Source of the DNA: Gammaproteobacteria bacterium
Lineage (GTDB): Bacteria; Pseudomonadota; Gammaproteobacteria; JAJDYQ01
DNA: 33,850 nt
Assembly (NCBI GenBank): GCA_028289815.1
Contig: JAPYNQ010000024.1
Span: 1 to 33,850 of the forward strand
Reading direction: 5' to 3'
The notes beneath the pieces were generated by a model, which saw only the letters and a program-made list of their open reading frames with translations, was not told the DNA's origin and made no database searches. Shown piece after piece: positions 9,596 through 20,491 of the stretch. Position 1 is the stretch's first letter. Each line of letters begins with the position of its first letter. The position numbers and the translations under genes are program-made.

Positions 9596-10084
9596 CTATC
9601 GATAAGCTGCATCTGCAGCGCGGTCTTTGGCAATCTGTTCTTCGAGTTTGTCGCCTATGGCCAGAAGCTTTGCCTTGGTCATGATATTTTCACCACGCTC
9701 CTCAAAGCAATATTCAAAATGGCGAGTCTCAACAATTGAATCGACCGGACAGGCTTCTTCACAAAATCCACAAAAAATACATTTAAAGAGATCAATGTCA
9801 TAGCGAGTGGTACGACGAGTACCATCATCTCGCTCTTCCGAATCAATGGTAATTGCCAATGCCGGACAAACTGCCTCGCATAATTTACACGCGATACAAC
9901 GCTCCTCACCATTTGGATAACGGCGTAAGGCATGTAATCCACGAAAACGATGTGATTGCGGTGTCTTTTCTTCCGGATACTGGACTGTAATTTTACGCCT
10001 AAAAAAATGATGCTGAGTTACCATCAAGCCTTTCAGCAATTCCAAGAGGAAAAAGCTTTTAAAGAAATGTTTTATTGCCTGCAT
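9596..10084 (-). CDS. nuoI: NADH-quinone oxidoreductase subunit I (two 4Fe-4S clusters)
   Basis: Peripheral-arm ferredoxin-like subunit of 162 residues that passes electrons through clusters N6a and N6b towards NuoB. Two complete CxxCxxCxxxCP motifs are visible: C63/C66/C69/C73 ([12 protein letters not shown]) and C102/C105/C108/C112 ([12 protein letters not shown]). The N-terminal amphipathic stretch (residues 1-30) is typical for membrane docking. I set the start at the ATG at 10084, not an in-frame start 60 bp upstream at 10144: 10084 has a perfect AAGGAG ribosome-binding site 9 nt upstream and gives the normal family N-terminus, while the longer version would overlap nuoH. It lies 13 bp after nuoH. 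Confidence 0.97.
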   Translation of the reverse strand: MQAIKHFFKSFFLLELLKGLMVTQHHFFRRKITVQYPEEKTPQSHRFRGLHALRRYPNGEERCIACKLCEAVCPALAITIDSEERDDGTRRTTRYDIDLFKCIFCGFCEEACPVDSIVETRHFEYCFEERGENIMTKAKLLAIGDKLEEQIAKDRAADAAYR

Positions 10085-10097
10085 ATTGTTCTGCTCC

Positions 10098-11216
10098 TTA
10101 AACAAACCATGGTTCAATCTCCAATAGAATACCCGCGCACTCAACAGTCAACCAGATGATGGTCACTGGAATAAATACCTTCCATCCAAGACGCATAATC
10201 TGGTCATAACGATAGCGGGGGAATGTTGCTCTGAACCATAAAAACAGATAGATGAAGAATACCATCTTTAAAAATAACCAGTGAATTCCAGAATCCAGCA
10301 ACGCTCCCAAGACTGGTACAGACAGTATTTCAGTATTCAGCAGGCCATCAAATGGAGATAGCCAACCACCCGTAAACATAATAGCAGTCAGCGTTGCTAT
10401 CATGATGATATTGGCATATTCGGCGAGGAAAAATAATGCGAATGCCATGCCGGAATATTCAACATGAAAGCCCGCGACAATTTCTGATTCACCTTCCGCC
10501 ACATCGAACGGGGCACGGTTAGTCTCGGCAATACCCGATATAAAATAAACCAGAAAAAGTGGAAACAACGGAATGTAAAACCAGCCGGATGTAATGATAT
10601 TAAAACCAAATAGATTCAAAGGTACTTGTTGCGCGAGTATAATTTCTCTTAAATTAAGGCTGCCGGCCACCATGAGAACACCCACCAAGGCAAAACCCAT
10701 TGCAATTTCATAGGCTACAATCTGTGCAGCAGAACGCATCGAACCCAGAAACGCATAGCGGGAATTTGAAGCCCAGCCAGCTATGATCACACCATATACT
10801 CCGAGGGATGTCATTGCCAGGACATACAGCAGACCCGCATTTACATCAGCCAAAACCATAACGTCACTGAACGGAATCACTGCCCAAGCAGCCAGTGCCG
10901 GCACAATAGCCAGAATTGGCGCCAATAGGAATAGATAAAGATTGGCGTTGGTTGGGATAATAATTTCCTTGAACGCCAGCTTCATGCCATCAGCTATCGG
11001 TTGGCCCAAGCCCCAGAGACTAAAGCCAAAGAAGCCAACCCGATTGGGACCTTTGCGTATTTGCATGAAGCCAATAATTTTTCGCTCGGCATAGGTCACA
11101 TAGGCCACACCCAGCATCAAGGGAATCATAATCAATAGAATTTTCATCAGAGTCGCAACCGTCAAGGCCGCAGGATCAGGCAGAAAACCAAGATGATCAA
11201 AAAGCAGATCATTCAT
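10098..11216 (-). CDS. nuoH: NADH-quinone oxidoreductase subunit H
   Basis: Eight-helix membrane subunit of 372 residues that forms much of the quinone chamber and connects it to the proton channels. The hallmark motif [24 protein letters not shown] is intact, including the acidic cluster of the E-channel. [11 protein letters not shown] near residue 55 and [11 protein letters not shown] just before it are also diagnostic. The ATG at 11216 overlaps the end of nuoG by 8 bp. The C-terminus ([18 protein letters not shown]) extends slightly past the last helix. It is part of the continuous nuo transcript, with nuoI following after 13 bp. Confidence 0.97.
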   Translation of the reverse strand: MNDLLFDHLGFLPDPAALTVATLMKILLIMIPLMLGVAYVTYAERKIIGFMQIRKGPNRVGFFGFSLWGLGQPIADGMKLAFKEIIIPTNANLYLFLLAPILAIVPALAAWAVIPFSDVMVLADVNAGLLYVLAMTSLGVYGVIIAGWASNSRYAFLGSMRSAAQIVAYEIAMGFALVGVLMVAGSLNLREIILAQQVPLNLFGFNIITSGWFYIPLFPLFLVYFISGIAETNRAPFDVAEGESEIVAGFHVEYSGMAFALFFLAEYANIIMIATLTAIMFTGGWLSPFDGLLNTEILSVPVLGALLDSGIHWLFLKMVFFIYLFLWFRATFPRYRYDQIMRLGWKVFIPVTIIWLTVECAGILLEIEPWFV

Positions 11217-13578
11217 CTGATTGCGCAGCCTTCACCTGAACTCGCTGATTGAATCCACCCAGCTCCGGTATCAATGGTAACCAGACGGCATCATCCGCCA
11301 GACCTTCTTCAATACTCAATGGCAATGAAGCAAACCGCTCTCCCTGTAACACCAAGACCTGAGGCGCATCAAATATACCCAGTTTATTCGCCGTTACCGC
11401 GTTGACACGGACTACCCGCCTCGCCTTACCATCTGCGGTTTGTTGCAGTGAATCCGCACGACGTACCAAGCTGTCTGTAGCGTAAATACAAACCTCCCCG
11501 GTTCTGCTTAATCCATCAGGCCGCATGATCGGCTGTAGCTTACCTGTTACTTCGCCAAGAGTAATATCACTTCGACCGGGTTGCAGTACATCGGCCAATA
11601 TTTCAGTGACGGTCTCGTAGTCATAGCCATCAATGCCCAGTTGTTGGCCCATAATCCGGTAAACCTTCCAAGCAGGGGAAGACTCAGCATGGCTTTGCAC
11701 CGCTGCACTGAATGATTGCGCCAGTCCTTCCATATTCACATACGTGCCACCCGTCTCCGTATAAGGGGCAATAGGCAATATGACATCGGCATAATCTTTG
11801 ATGTGCCCACTGACATATGGAGACAAAACCACAGTAAAATCGCTGGCTTTGACTGCCATAAGCGCTTTCTGCGGATCGGCACAGTCGTGTTCGGGTTCCA
11901 CATTATGGATTATCAGCGCTGAAACAGGATTGTCGAGCATTTCGCTAAAATTTTTACCCACGGCAGTAACTGCGGTACCACCAACACCACGATGAGGTAT
12001 TACGCCGGCCTGCCATGCACCAACACCGTTGGCCGCAGCCGGCAATTCAACAACGCTACTGCTGGTTGCAGAGGCAATTGACCTGACCAGTTCGGACAAA
12101 ATAACGGCATCTATATGCTGCGCCGCAATCTGACCAGCGACAATGATGCTGTTGCCAGTATTCTTTAGTGAATCAGCTATGGCTTCGTGGGTACCACTCG
12201 GTGCCGCACCAGAGATGATATCCTGAACAGATGTAGCACTGGCACCTGCCGCAGCCGCTACAGCCGCCAGATCCATCACCATCCTTGCCGGGTGGATAAT
12301 CAGCTTTTCAAGCTGCTCAAATCGCAAATCGAAATCTCTTGGATTGAGGCTGCTAATCTGCGCACCAGCCAATGCCGCCTTACGAATACGATGGCCGATA
12401 ATGGGCTGCTCTTTGCGAATATTGGCGCCGATAATCAGTATGGCTTCCTGTTTTTCAATATCGGCTATCGGCAAACCGATTGATGGTATTATCGGTTCAC
12501 ACCCCTGCCTTCTGAAATCAGATTGCATCAGACGATGATCAATGTTGTTACTGCCCAGATGACGAACGATTCCCTGTAAGAGGTACATTTCCTCTAAAGT
12601 TGCCTGCGGGGACACCCAGGCACCCAATGCATCACCTCCCCGACTATCAACAACAGTTTTCATGCCACTGATAGCGACATTCAGAGCGACCTGCCAGTCA
12701 ACCGCCTGCCATCCACCATCTTTCTTAATCATTGGGGCAGCAATACGATCTGCATGGGTAACACCCTCATAGCTGAAACGATCACGATCAGAAATCCAGA
12801 CCTCGTTAATCGCCTCATTATCACGTGGTACCACACGTTGAACTTTGTCTCTGATTGTATGCACATAAAGATTGGAACCCACGGCATCATGTGGTGCGAC
12901 GGATTCGGTTTGTCTGACCTCCCAAGCACGGGCGCCAAAGCGTGATGGCTTGGCAGTCAGTGCGCCTACCGGACAAAGATCTATCACGTTTCCGGACATT
13001 TCATGGTCAACGGTCTTTTCTATGTAGGTACCAATCAGGGAATGCATGCCGCGCCCGGTCATGCCAAGCTCACGTAGTCCGGCGATTTCTTCCCCAAAGC
13101 GGACACAGCGAGTACAGTGAATACAGCGTGTCAGTTCGGTGCTAATTAACGAGCCAATATCCTTGTCCTTGACTACGCGCTTACGCTCAACAAAAGAGGA
13201 AGAATCACGCCCATAGCCCATAGCAATATCCTGTAGCTCACATTCGCCACCTTGGTCGCAGATAGGACAGTCCAATGGATGATTAATAAGCAGCAACTCC
13301 ATAACATTTTTCTGAGCATTCCTAGCATATTCCGAAGTTGTATTGACTATCATGCCATCAACAACCGGTGTTGCGCAGGCAGGTAATGGCTTTGGTGATT
13401 TTGCAACCTCGACCAAGCACATACGGCAATTGGCTGCTACACTTAACTTACTGTGATAACAGAAACGCGGGATATAAATCCCGGCATCGTCAGCCACCTC
13501 CATGAGCATCTGCCCCGGGCTGGCTTCCAGAGGAATACCATCAACAGTAATGGTGATTCTATCGCCCACAACACTCAT
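11209..13578 (-). CDS. nuoG: NADH-quinone oxidoreductase subunit G, short type without cluster N7
   Basis: Large Fe-S subunit of the NADH dehydrogenase module, 789 residues. Ligands for three clusters are visible: 2Fe-2S N1b at C40/C51/C54/C68; 4Fe-4S N5 at H100/C104/C107/C113; and 4Fe-4S N4 at C152/C155/C158 plus C202. The next region, where E. coli NuoG carries the extra N7 cluster (CxxC...C), instead reads [16 protein letters not shown] with no cysteines, as in mitochondrial 75-kDa subunits. The length (E. coli about 908) agrees. The remainder is a degenerate molybdopterin-oxidoreductase-like domain. It starts 5 bp after nuoF and its stop overlaps nuoH. Confidence 0.97.
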   Translation of the reverse strand: MSVVGDRITITVDGIPLEASPGQMLMEVADDAGIYIPRFCYHSKLSVAANCRMCLVEVAKSPKPLPACATPVVDGMIVNTTSEYARNAQKNVMELLLINHPLDCPICDQGGECELQDIAMGYGRDSSSFVERKRVVKDKDIGSLISTELTRCIHCTRCVRFGEEIAGLRELGMTGRGMHSLIGTYIEKTVDHEMSGNVIDLCPVGALTAKPSRFGARAWEVRQTESVAPHDAVGSNLYVHTIRDKVQRVVPRDNEAINEVWISDRDRFSYEGVTHADRIAAPMIKKDGGWQAVDWQVALNVAISGMKTVVDSRGGDALGAWVSPQATLEEMYLLQGIVRHLGSNNIDHRLMQSDFRRQGCEPIIPSIGLPIADIEKQEAILIIGANIRKEQPIIGHRIRKAALAGAQISSLNPRDFDLRFEQLEKLIIHPARMVMDLAAVAAAAGASATSVQDIISGAAPSGTHEAIADSLKNTGNSIIVAGQIAAQHIDAVILSELVRSIASATSSSVVELPAAANGVGAWQAGVIPHRGVGGTAVTAVGKNFSEMLDNPVSALIIHNVEPEHDCADPQKALMAVKASDFTVVLSPYVSGHIKDYADVILPIAPYTETGGTYVNMEGLAQSFSAAVQSHAESSPAWKVYRIMGQQLGIDGYDYETVTEILADVLQPGRSDITLGEVTGKLQPIMRPDGLSRTGEVCIYATDSLVRRADSLQQTADGKARRVVRVNAVTANKLGIFDAPQVLVLQGERFASLPLSIEEGLADDAVWLPLIPELGGFNQRVQVKAAQSDE

Positions 13579-13583
13579 CTAAA

Positions 13584-14864
13584 TCATTGGCTGACCATTG
13601 GGCAACCATGCTCAACATAATACTCAAACTCATGTCTGAAATGTTTCAACATACCTTGCACCGGCCATGCGGTTGCTTCACCAAAAGCACAGATGGTATG
13701 ACCTTCAATCATGCCTGCAGCGCGCTCCAGAGTATCAATGTCTCCCATAGTCCCCTTACCTTCCACAATACGGCTGACAATCCTGTACAGCCAAGCCCCG
13801 CCTTCACGGCATGGCGTACACTGACCACAGGATTCTACATAGTAGAAGCGCGATAGGCGCTGTAGCACCTTCACCATATCGGTCGTCTCATCCATAACGA
13901 TAACAGCACCGGAACCCAGCCCAGAACCCGCCTGCTCAAGTGAATCATAGTCCATAGTGCAATCCATAATAAGATCACCGGGAATAATCGGCATGGAAGA
14001 ACCACCGGGAATAACGCCCTTGAGTTTGTTGCCATTCAAGATACCTCCGGCCATTTCCAGTAACTCGGCAAATGGAGTGCCCATCCTGATCTCAAAGTTA
14101 CCCGGACTATTTACATGCCCCGACACGGAAAAAATCTTCACGCCACCACTGCCCGGCTTGCCCTGATATAAAAACCATTGACCCCCATTACGCATAATGG
14201 TCGGCACAGATGCCAAGGTTTCCGTATTGTTAATCGTAGTCGGGCAACCATAAAGCCCATAGTTCGCTGGAAATGGCGGCTTAAAGCGCGGCTGACCTTT
14301 CTTACCTTCGAGTGACTCGAGCAGGGCTGTCTCCTCACCACAAATATACGCCCCAGCGCCCAGATGCCCATGAATCTGCACATCGACACCGGAATCCAAA
14401 ATATTCTCACCGAGATAACCGGCCTCACGCGCATCCATAAGTGCGCTTTCAAAACGATGAAATGGCTCGTGGTGGAATTCACCGCGCATATAGTTGTAAC
14501 CTACAGTCGCCCCCATTGCATAGCACGCAATTGCCATGCCTTCCACCAAAGCATGCGGGTTGTAACGCAGGATATCACGGTCATGACAGGTCCCCGGCTC
14601 AGACTCGTCTGAATTGCATACGACATATTTTTGCCCGGGAGCATTACGAGGCAGAAAGCTCCACTTCAAGCCGGTAGAAAACCCAGCACCACCACGGCCA
14701 CGAAGCACCGAAGCCTTTACCTCTTCAATTATGTCAGCCGGTGATGTTCCCTCTCTGAGAATTTTCTCCCAAGCCTGATAGCCGCCGACTTTTCTATAAC
14801 TTTTCAGCGTCCATGGCTCTTCCATTCCCAACGTTGCAAAACAAACCTGTGGATGTTCACTCAT
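13584..14864 (-). CDS. nuoF: NADH-quinone oxidoreductase subunit F (FMN and NADH binding)
   Basis: Entry point of electrons into complex I: it binds NADH and FMN and carries 4Fe-4S cluster N3. It is 426 residues, within the family range. The glycine-rich nucleotide motif GRGGAGF is at 56-62, followed by STGLKWSF. The N3 ligands are C346/C349/C352 ([11 protein letters not shown]) and C392 (HTICAFGEA). [22 protein letters not shown] in the middle is the other family signature. The ATG at 14864 is 3 bp from the nuoE stop. It works with NuoE and NuoG as the NADH dehydrogenase module in the cytoplasm. Confidence 0.98.
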   Translation of the reverse strand: MSEHPQVCFATLGMEEPWTLKSYRKVGGYQAWEKILREGTSPADIIEEVKASVLRGRGGAGFSTGLKWSFLPRNAPGQKYVVCNSDESEPGTCHDRDILRYNPHALVEGMAIACYAMGATVGYNYMRGEFHHEPFHRFESALMDAREAGYLGENILDSGVDVQIHGHLGAGAYICGEETALLESLEGKKGQPRFKPPFPANYGLYGCPTTINNTETLASVPTIMRNGGQWFLYQGKPGSGGVKIFSVSGHVNSPGNFEIRMGTPFAELLEMAGGILNGNKLKGVIPGGSSMPIIPGDLIMDCTMDYDSLEQAGSGLGSGAVIVMDETTDMVKVLQRLSRFYYVESCGQCTPCREGGAWLYRIVSRIVEGKGTMGDIDTLERAAGMIEGHTICAFGEATAWPVQGMLKHFRHEFEYYVEHGCPMVSQ

Positions 14865-14867
14865 TTA

Positions 14868-15359
14868 CTATGAAAGCCGGTCCAGTAATTCATTGACTTT
14901 TTCAGCAGTCAGGTTTTCATGGTAATGACCGTTAATAGTCATTGCCGGACCACCTGTGCAGGCTGCAATACATTCTTCCTCCATTTTCAAGGTAATACGA
15001 CCATCGGATGTAGTCTCACCACGTTTACAACCAAGTTTTTTTTCGGTATAAGCAATCAGTTCATCAGCACCCCGTAACATACAGGAGATATTGGCACAAA
15101 AAGCCACCATATGGCACCCGACCGGTTCAGTCTCCAGCATAGAATAGAATGAAGCCACCTCATAAACTGTAATTCTGGGCATCTCAAGGTAATCAGCTAC
15201 CGCATCCATTACTTCTGTACGCAACCAACCGCCCTCTTCTTGCTGTGCTATGCTCAGCGCATAGATAACGGCAGATTGCTTACGCCCCGGCGGATATTTC
15301 ATAGCCCAGCGATCAATCCTGGCCTTAAGAGGATCGCTAAGCTGATATATTTCGCTCAC
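14868..15359 (-). CDS. nuoE: NADH-quinone oxidoreductase subunit E (2Fe-2S)
   Basis: Thioredoxin-fold subunit of 163 residues carrying 2Fe-2S cluster N1a next to the FMN of NuoF. The four ligands are C88 and C93 (FCANISC) and C130 and C134 ([10 protein letters not shown]). The N-terminal half is a helical bundle containing the typical [23 protein letters not shown] region, from about residue 22. The start codon is GTG at 15359, overlapping the nuoD stop as GTGA, so translation is likely coupled. nuoF follows after 3 bp. Confidence 0.97.
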   Translation of the reverse strand: MSEIYQLSDPLKARIDRWAMKYPPGRKQSAVIYALSIAQQEEGGWLRTEVMDAVADYLEMPRITVYEVASFYSMLETEPVGCHMVAFCANISCMLRGADELIAYTEKKLGCKRGETTSDGRITLKMEEECIAACTGGPAMTINGHYHENLTAEKVNELLDRLS

Positions 15360-16609
15360 CGGTCCACCTCACCAAAAACTATATCCTGAGTACCGATAAC
15401 CGCTACCACATCAGACAACATATGACCACGCACCATTTCGTCAAAACCGGAGAGGTGTACAAAACCCGGTGCACGCACTTTTAAGCGGTATGGCTTGTTT
15501 GCACCATCGGAAATAATGTAGGTGCCGAACTCGCCTTTAGGATGCTCTACAGCACAGTAGGCCTCACCTTCAGGCACAATATAGCCTTCGGTAAACAACT
15601 TAAAATGATGAATCAAACCTTCCATGTCATCCTTCATATCCTGGCGTGAAGGTGGCGTAACCTTATGGTCATCGGCAATGACAATTCCCGGATTACTACG
15701 CAACCAGTCAACGCACTGCCTGATAATTTTATTGGATTCGCGCATTTCATGAACCCGGACCAGATAGCGATCATAAGAATCACCATTTGTACCAACAGGA
15801 ATATCAAAATCCATCCGGTCATAGACTTCATAGGGTTGTTTTTTTCGTAGATCCCAAGCCAAGCCGGAACCTCGCAGCATGGGACCGGTAAAACCCAAAG
15901 CTATGGCTCGTTCAGAGGTAACAATACCGATGTCCACAAGACGTTGTTTCCAGATACGATTATCCGTGAGCAAAGTTTCGTATTCATCAATACGATCAGG
16001 AAAGCTCGCGCAAAAATCATCAATAAAATCCAGCAGGGAACCCTGACGATTCTCGTTCATATGATCGACCTCTTTCTGCGAATGCCAGCGTGATTTCTTG
16101 TACTGAGGCATATGATCAGGCAAATCACGGTACACCCCACCAGGACGATAATAGGTTGCATGCAAACGCGCACCGGATACTGCCTCATAAGCATCCATCA
16201 AATCTTCACGTTCACGAAAACAGTAAAGAAACATGGTCATGGCACCCACATCAAGGCCATGAGCACCCAACCACAACAAATGATTAAGAATACGAGTAAT
16301 CTCATCAAACATAACCCGGATATACTGTGCGCGTTCAGGCACCCGGATACCAAGCAGCTTTTCAATTGTCATGACATACGCATGTTCGTTACACATCATT
16401 GATACGTAATCCAGACGATCCATATAACCGATACTCTGATTAAAGGGCTTGGATTCGGCCAACTTTTCAGTCGCACGATGCAGTAACCCGATGTGCGGGT
16501 CGGCGCGAGTAATGGTTTCGCCATCCATTTCAAGAACCAAGCGCAACACGCCATGCGCCGCTGGATGTTGTGGCCCGAAGTTCATCGTAAAATTTTTGAT
16601 CTCAGGCAT
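15356..16609 (-). CDS. nuoD: NADH-quinone oxidoreductase subunit D
   Basis: 49-kDa type subunit of 417 residues, related to the large subunit of NiFe hydrogenases, forming the quinone-binding site with NuoB. Residues 12-20 ([10 protein letters not shown] region) hold the loop with the quinone-binding histidine, and the C-terminus ends in [17 protein letters not shown], the conserved family ending. I chose the ATG at 16609 rather than an in-frame start at 16777: the longer version adds 56 residues lying wholly within nuoC, and [16 protein letters not shown] is the normal N-terminus. The start overlaps the end of nuoC by 8 bp. C and D are separate genes here, unlike the NuoCD fusion of E. coli. 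Confidence 0.97.
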   Translation of the reverse strand: MPEIKNFTMNFGPQHPAAHGVLRLVLEMDGETITRADPHIGLLHRATEKLAESKPFNQSIGYMDRLDYVSMMCNEHAYVMTIEKLLGIRVPERAQYIRVMFDEITRILNHLLWLGAHGLDVGAMTMFLYCFREREDLMDAYEAVSGARLHATYYRPGGVYRDLPDHMPQYKKSRWHSQKEVDHMNENRQGSLLDFIDDFCASFPDRIDEYETLLTDNRIWKQRLVDIGIVTSERAIALGFTGPMLRGSGLAWDLRKKQPYEVYDRMDFDIPVGTNGDSYDRYLVRVHEMRESNKIIRQCVDWLRSNPGIVIADDHKVTPPSRQDMKDDMEGLIHHFKLFTEGYIVPEGEAYCAVEHPKGEFGTYIISDGANKPYRLKVRAPGFVHLSGFDEMVRGHMLSDVVAVIGTQDIVFGEVDR

Positions 16610-17303
16610 TAACCGCCCCCTTGCGACCATGTTCCCTTCTGACAACCCTGGGAACAAGAACCCTGGGCTCAATACTGACCGGCTCATAAACCACACGGCC
16701 TTTTTCAGCGTCATAACGCATCTCAACATTGCCACTGAGAGGAAAATCCTTGCGGAAAGGATGACCAATAAAGCCATAATCGGTCAGAATGCGGCGCAAG
16801 TCCGGATGCCCCTCAAAAACGATCCCGAACAAATCAAAGGCCTCGCGCTCGAACCAGTTGGCTGACGGCCACACATTGACAACACTTTTAATGACAGGCA
16901 GATCGTCTTCAGGACACCAGGCCTTTACTCTCATACGCTGGTTATTCGTAATAGACAGCAGATTGTACGCAACCGCATAGCGGGCCGGATGTTTGAGATC
17001 AGCCTTGATCTGCTTTATGCCTCGACCACGTCCATGGGTTCCTGAGTTAAAACCGCGAGAGAAACCCGTAGCTGTTGCAGAGCTGGTTTGCCACTCATCA
17101 AGACCATAGTGCGAATAGTCAACGCCACAGGCATCAATCAGCTGATCAAATGAAAAATCATCACGCAATAGGGTACACACATCTACTACATCAACCGCCT
17201 TAATTTCTATGGCGAGTTCATCTAATGCAATTGTTGATGCAATAATTCTATCGGGCAATCTTGATTCAAGTGCATCTTTAAGCTGTACAAGCATCTGTCT
17301 CAT
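16602..17303 (-). CDS. nuoC: NADH-quinone oxidoreductase subunit C with an inserted basic loop
   Basis: 30-kDa type connecting subunit, 233 residues. Family signatures are [11 protein letters not shown] (about 108-118) and the C-terminal [29 protein letters not shown] run, followed by [12 protein letters not shown]. Between VDYSHYG (61-67) and RYAVAY lies a Gly/Arg/Lys-rich insert of about 35 residues ([20 protein letters not shown] and onward). Similar inserts are known in some other gammaproteobacterial NuoC proteins and absent in others. The start is placed at the ATG at 17303, 10 bp after nuoB; the ATG at 17294 is an alternative. An upstream extension to 17441 would run inside nuoB and is not credible. 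It overlaps nuoD by 8 bp. Confidence 0.95.
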   Translation of the reverse strand: MRQMLVQLKDALESRLPDRIIASTIALDELAIEIKAVDVVDVCTLLRDDFSFDQLIDACGVDYSHYGLDEWQTSSATATGFSRGFNSGTHGRGRGIKQIKADLKHPARYAVAYNLLSITNNQRMRVKAWCPEDDLPVIKSVVNVWPSANWFEREAFDLFGIVFEGHPDLRRILTDYGFIGHPFRKDFPLSGNVEMRYDAEKGRVVYEPVSIEPRVLVPRVVRREHGRKGAVNA

Positions 17304-17313
17304 ACCACCAGGT

Positions 17314-17790
17314 TCAACGCGCAATCGTGTCGGTTCGCCTGATTTTTTCCTGCAGCTGAACAATACCGTATAACAGGGCTTCAGCAGTCGGCGGACAGCC
17401 CGGCACGTAGATATCAACAGGAACAATACGATCACAACCACGTACTACGGAGTAAGAATAATGATAATAACCTCCGCCATTAGCACATGACCCCATGGAA
17501 ATAACCCAACGAGGCTCAGCCATCTGATCGTACACCTTGCGCAATGCCGGGGCCATTTTATTACATAACGTGCCCGCCACAATCATGACATCCGACTGAC
17601 GTGGGCTGGGGCGAAACACAATACCAAAGCGATCCAGATCATAGCGCGAGGCACCGGCATGCATCATTTCCACCGCACAGCAGGCAAGACCAAAGGTCAT
17701 TGGCCACAAAGAACCGGTTCGCGCCCAGTTAATCAGTTTATCAGCTGATGTGGTTACAAAACCCTCTTGTAAAATACCTTCAATACTCAT
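17314..17790 (-). CDS. nuoB: NADH-quinone oxidoreductase subunit B (cluster N2)
   Basis: Subunit of 158 residues that holds 4Fe-4S cluster N2, the last redox centre before quinone. The ligands are visible as the tandem C37-C38 ([11 protein letters not shown]), C102 ([15 protein letters not shown]) and C132 ([10 protein letters not shown]). The whole protein is at normal family length and shows the quinone-pocket segment RYDLDRFG. It starts 9 bp after nuoA and ends 10 bp before nuoC. It assembles with NuoC, D and I in the connecting module. Confidence 0.98.
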   Translation of the reverse strand: MSIEGILQEGFVTTSADKLINWARTGSLWPMTFGLACCAVEMMHAGASRYDLDRFGIVFRPSPRQSDVMIVAGTLCNKMAPALRKVYDQMAEPRWVISMGSCANGGGYYHYSYSVVRGCDRIVPVDIYVPGCPPTAEALLYGIVQLQEKIRRTDTIAR

Positions 17791-17799
17791 GGACTGATT

Positions 17800-18165
17800 C
17801 TAATCCCATTCAAGGGCACCTTTCTTCCATTCGTAGATAAAGCCCACGACCAGAATCAAAAGAAATATACCCATCGCAATCATGGCAAATAATTGTTGTG
17901 CCCCTAAATCTTCAAGCACCACCGCCCAAGGAAATAAAAAGGCAATTTCCAGATCGAAAATAATAAAGAGGATCGCCACAAGATAATAACGAACATCGAA
18001 TCTCATCCGGGTATCCTCGAATGCCTCAAAACCACATTCGAAGGGGGAATTTTTCTGATCGTTCGGACGCCGAGGCCCAAGTATGAAGCCAGCAGCCATT
18101 GAACCGACACCGAACAGCAGCGCCATCACCAGAAATAACAAAATCGGCAAATAATTTTCCAGCAT
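17800..18165 (-). CDS. nuoA: NADH-quinone oxidoreductase subunit A
   Basis: Three-helix membrane subunit at the quinone chamber, 121 residues, first gene of the nuo operon. The loop between helices 1 and 2 contains the conserved [39 protein letters not shown] region, with the glutamates and aspartate typical of the family. The ATG at 18165 is preceded by GGGTGATAC, a weak to moderate ribosome-binding site. Upstream is a 215-bp leader with hairpins and then the foreign islet, so the promoter for the whole respiratory operon must lie in that leader or beyond the islet. Confidence 0.97.
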   Translation of the reverse strand: MLENYLPILLFLVMALLFGVGSMAAGFILGPRRPNDQKNSPFECGFEAFEDTRMRFDVRYYLVAILFIIFDLEIAFLFPWAVVLEDLGAQQLFAMIAMGIFLLILVVGFIYEWKKGALEWD

Positions 18166-18244
18166 GTATCACCCATATATGTCGTTATGATAACCAATCG
18201 GCTGCCAACATCGCCTGAGAAAGGCAGACAATAGGTGATGCCGG

Positions 18245-18272
18245 TCTGGCTGTCAATCTGACCAAAGCCAGA
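18245..18272 (-). promoter_or_regulatory. Hairpin in the nuoA leader
   Basis: A 7-bp inverted repeat (TCTGGCT / AGCCAGA) encloses a further 3-bp pairing (GTC AATCT GAC), 80-107 nt upstream of the nuoA start. The right arm overlaps a segment (AAAGCCA) that could instead pair with TGGCTTT at 18297-18303, so two alternative folds are possible. Whether it regulates nuo is inferred only. No T-run follows it on the minus strand. Confidence 0.35.
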
Positions 18273-18280
18273 TAGGCACT

Positions 18281-18306
18281 AAAAACCAAGCAGAATTGGC
18301 TTTTTT
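18281..18306 (-). terminator. Terminator-like hairpin at the border of the nuo leader and the islet
   Basis: On the minus strand an AAAGCCAA arm pairs with TTGGTTTT around a 6-nt loop (one G-U pair), ending in a run of five T's. The plus strand has the same arms with one mismatch and a run of six T's. It could end transcription coming from the tRNA side before nuo, or transcription entering the islet. The AT-rich stretch just upstream on the minus strand (18300-18340, with a TATAAA at about 18305) could instead hold the nuo promoter. Confidence 0.4.
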
Positions 18307-18380
18307 ATACAAAAAATATTAAATTTTTTAAGTGAACCCGAGCAGGAACCAATACCCATCCATACTACAAGGCTGATACC

Positions 18381-20491
18381 ATGAGAGCCACCGAAGCCAA
18401 GTTTCTGGACTTCCTCCAAAAGTCGCCACAATTTGTCATCCCGATCTACCAGCGTACATACTCATGGACCAAGCGTGAATGCCGCCAACTTTGGGATGAC
18501 ATCATCCGCACCGGCAGCGACCTTGACATATCAGCTCACTTTGTCGGTTCCATCGTTTACATTGAGGAGAGCCTATACCAAGTTTCCAGCCAATCACCGC
18601 TACTCGTGATTGATGGTCAGCAGAGATTAACTACGATCACGTTGATTCTTGAAGCTCTAGCACGCCAATTGAGGGACAATGAGCCCGTTCCTGGCTTTTC
18701 AGCCAAGAAACTTCGCAGTTATTACTTGCTGAATCCGCTGGAAGATGGAGAACGCAGATTCAAGTTATTGCTCACACAGACCGACAAGACAAGCCTGTTG
18801 GCCTTGACTCAACAGAAGTCACTACCTGCCGAACCATCCATGCGCATTACCGAGAATTTCAATTTCTTCCAAAAGCAAGTGAAGAATCTTGATACCAACT
18901 TCTCCGCGCTGTGCAACGGTCTTGCAAAGCTAGTCTTGGTCGACGTCGCACTCAGTCGAGACCAGGACAATCCTCAGACCATCTTTGAGAGCATGAACTC
19001 GACCGGACGTGCACTGAGTCAAGCCGACCTGATCCGCAATTTCATCCTGATGAGGCTGGATCCCACTCATCAGGCTTGACTATACGAAGATCATTGGCGG
19101 CCAATGGAAACGAGTTTTGGTCAGATAAGGATACGACTTACATTTCGATAGTTTTATGCGGCACTATCTCACCTTCAAGACCGGGGAGATACCAAAGGTT
19201 GGAGCGGTATACGAAGTATTTAAGTCTCATGCTCGAACGCTCAATATAGATGATGCTGGCGTGGATGCACTAGTTGCCAATATTCATATCTTTGCGGGTT
19301 ATTACTGCGCAATGGCACTGGACAAAGAAAAAGACAGGAAACTCGCTGAGGCTTTCCGTAATCTGAGAGAGTTGACAGTTGACGCCGCTTACCCGTTCTT
19401 GCTTGAGCTTTACGACGATTTTTCCAACGGAAGACTTGAAAGTACCGACTTCGAAACTATCGTCCGGTTAATTGAGGCGTACGTATTCCGCCGTGCAGTG
19501 TGTGCAATTCCTACAAACTCTCTGATCAAGACCTTTGCCACTTTCGGGCGTACGCTCCGAAAAGACAGGTACCTTGAGAGCGTCCAAGCTCATCTGCTGA
19601 TGCTCCCGTCCTATCGCCGGTTTCCGAGTGACGAAGAGTTCAAGCGCGAGATTGTCATGTGTGATCTCTACAACTTTGCCCGCAGAAGCTATTGGCTGCG
19701 TCGACTCGAAAACCACAGTCGCAAGGAACGTGTTCCGGTGGACGAGTACACCATTGAGCACATTCTTCCGCAAAACGAGAACCTTTCCACAAAGTGGCGT
19801 GAAGAACTCGGTCCCGAGTGGCAACGCATTCAAGAAAACTGGCTACACACGCTCGGCAATCTCACGTTAACTGGTTACAACTCGGAATACAGCGACCGTC
19901 CCTCCCTAGAAAAGCGTGACATGGAAGGAGGGTTCAGGAAAAGCCCTCTGAACGTTAACAAGGACCTTGGTAACCTTAGCAAGTGGGATGAATTGGCAAT
20001 TACGAAACGCGCTGCACGCCTTGCCAAGGAAGCAGCCGACGTTTGGGCTGCACCTTCACTGGCAGCCGAAGCGCTTGAGTAAGTACCATCCTCGTAGAGA
20101 AGAAGTGAAGCAGCGTTACACGATAGATGACCATCTCCATCTTGAATATGGTTCGCCGACTCGTAGCCTGTTCGAGAGCATCCGAAAGGACATACTGGCC
20201 CTTGATCCGTGTGTTTCGGAAGAATTTCTAAAGCACCATGTCGCCTACAGGGCGGAGAAAAGCTTTGTCGATATTGTTCCCCAGAAAAATCTCCTCCGCC
20301 TTTTTCTCAATCTGCCGTTTCATGAGCTTAGTGAACCGAGAGGTCTGGCCGAAAATGTCACCGGCTTGGGTCATTGGGGAAACGACGATGTACGCTTAGG
20401 CTTCAGCAAGTCGGAAGATCTGCCATATCCTATGGGATTGATACGACAAGCGTTTGAAAAACAAATGGAAAATGGAGAAGTGGAAATGTGA
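18381..20491 (+). pseudogene. Broken DUF262-DUF1524-DUF5655 (GmrSD-like) restriction gene
   Basis: The remains of a protein of about 700 residues. Order: DUF262 nuclease/NTP-binding domain with IPIYQRTYSW (residues 20-29) and DGQQR (78-82); DUF1524 His-Me-like nuclease with TIEHILPQNE and LGNLTLTGYN (about 19750-19880); and a C-terminal DUF5655 domain (about 20110-20480, LFESIRKDILALDP, FVDIVPQ, ending PYPMGLIRQAFEKQM). Relatives such as GmrSD and BrxU cut modified-cytosine phage DNA. Four lesions break it: a TGA at 19077-19079 where a CGA (Arg) is expected (in-frame continuation LYEDHWRPM), a frame change near 19100-19125, another near 19135-19142, and a one-base shift near 20082 after AAEALE. 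Between lesions the sequence is clean, suggesting fairly recent loss. It is on the opposite strand to all neighbours and is probably acquired. AAGG 11 nt before the ATG is a weak ribosome-binding site. Confidence 0.88.

Noticed and set aside
18235-18260. Possible copy of the tRNA-Leu 3' end (attachment site) on the far side of the islet
   Set aside because: Only scattered matches (GATG.CCGG.CT) and no continuous direct repeat, so site-specific integration into the tRNA is not supported.
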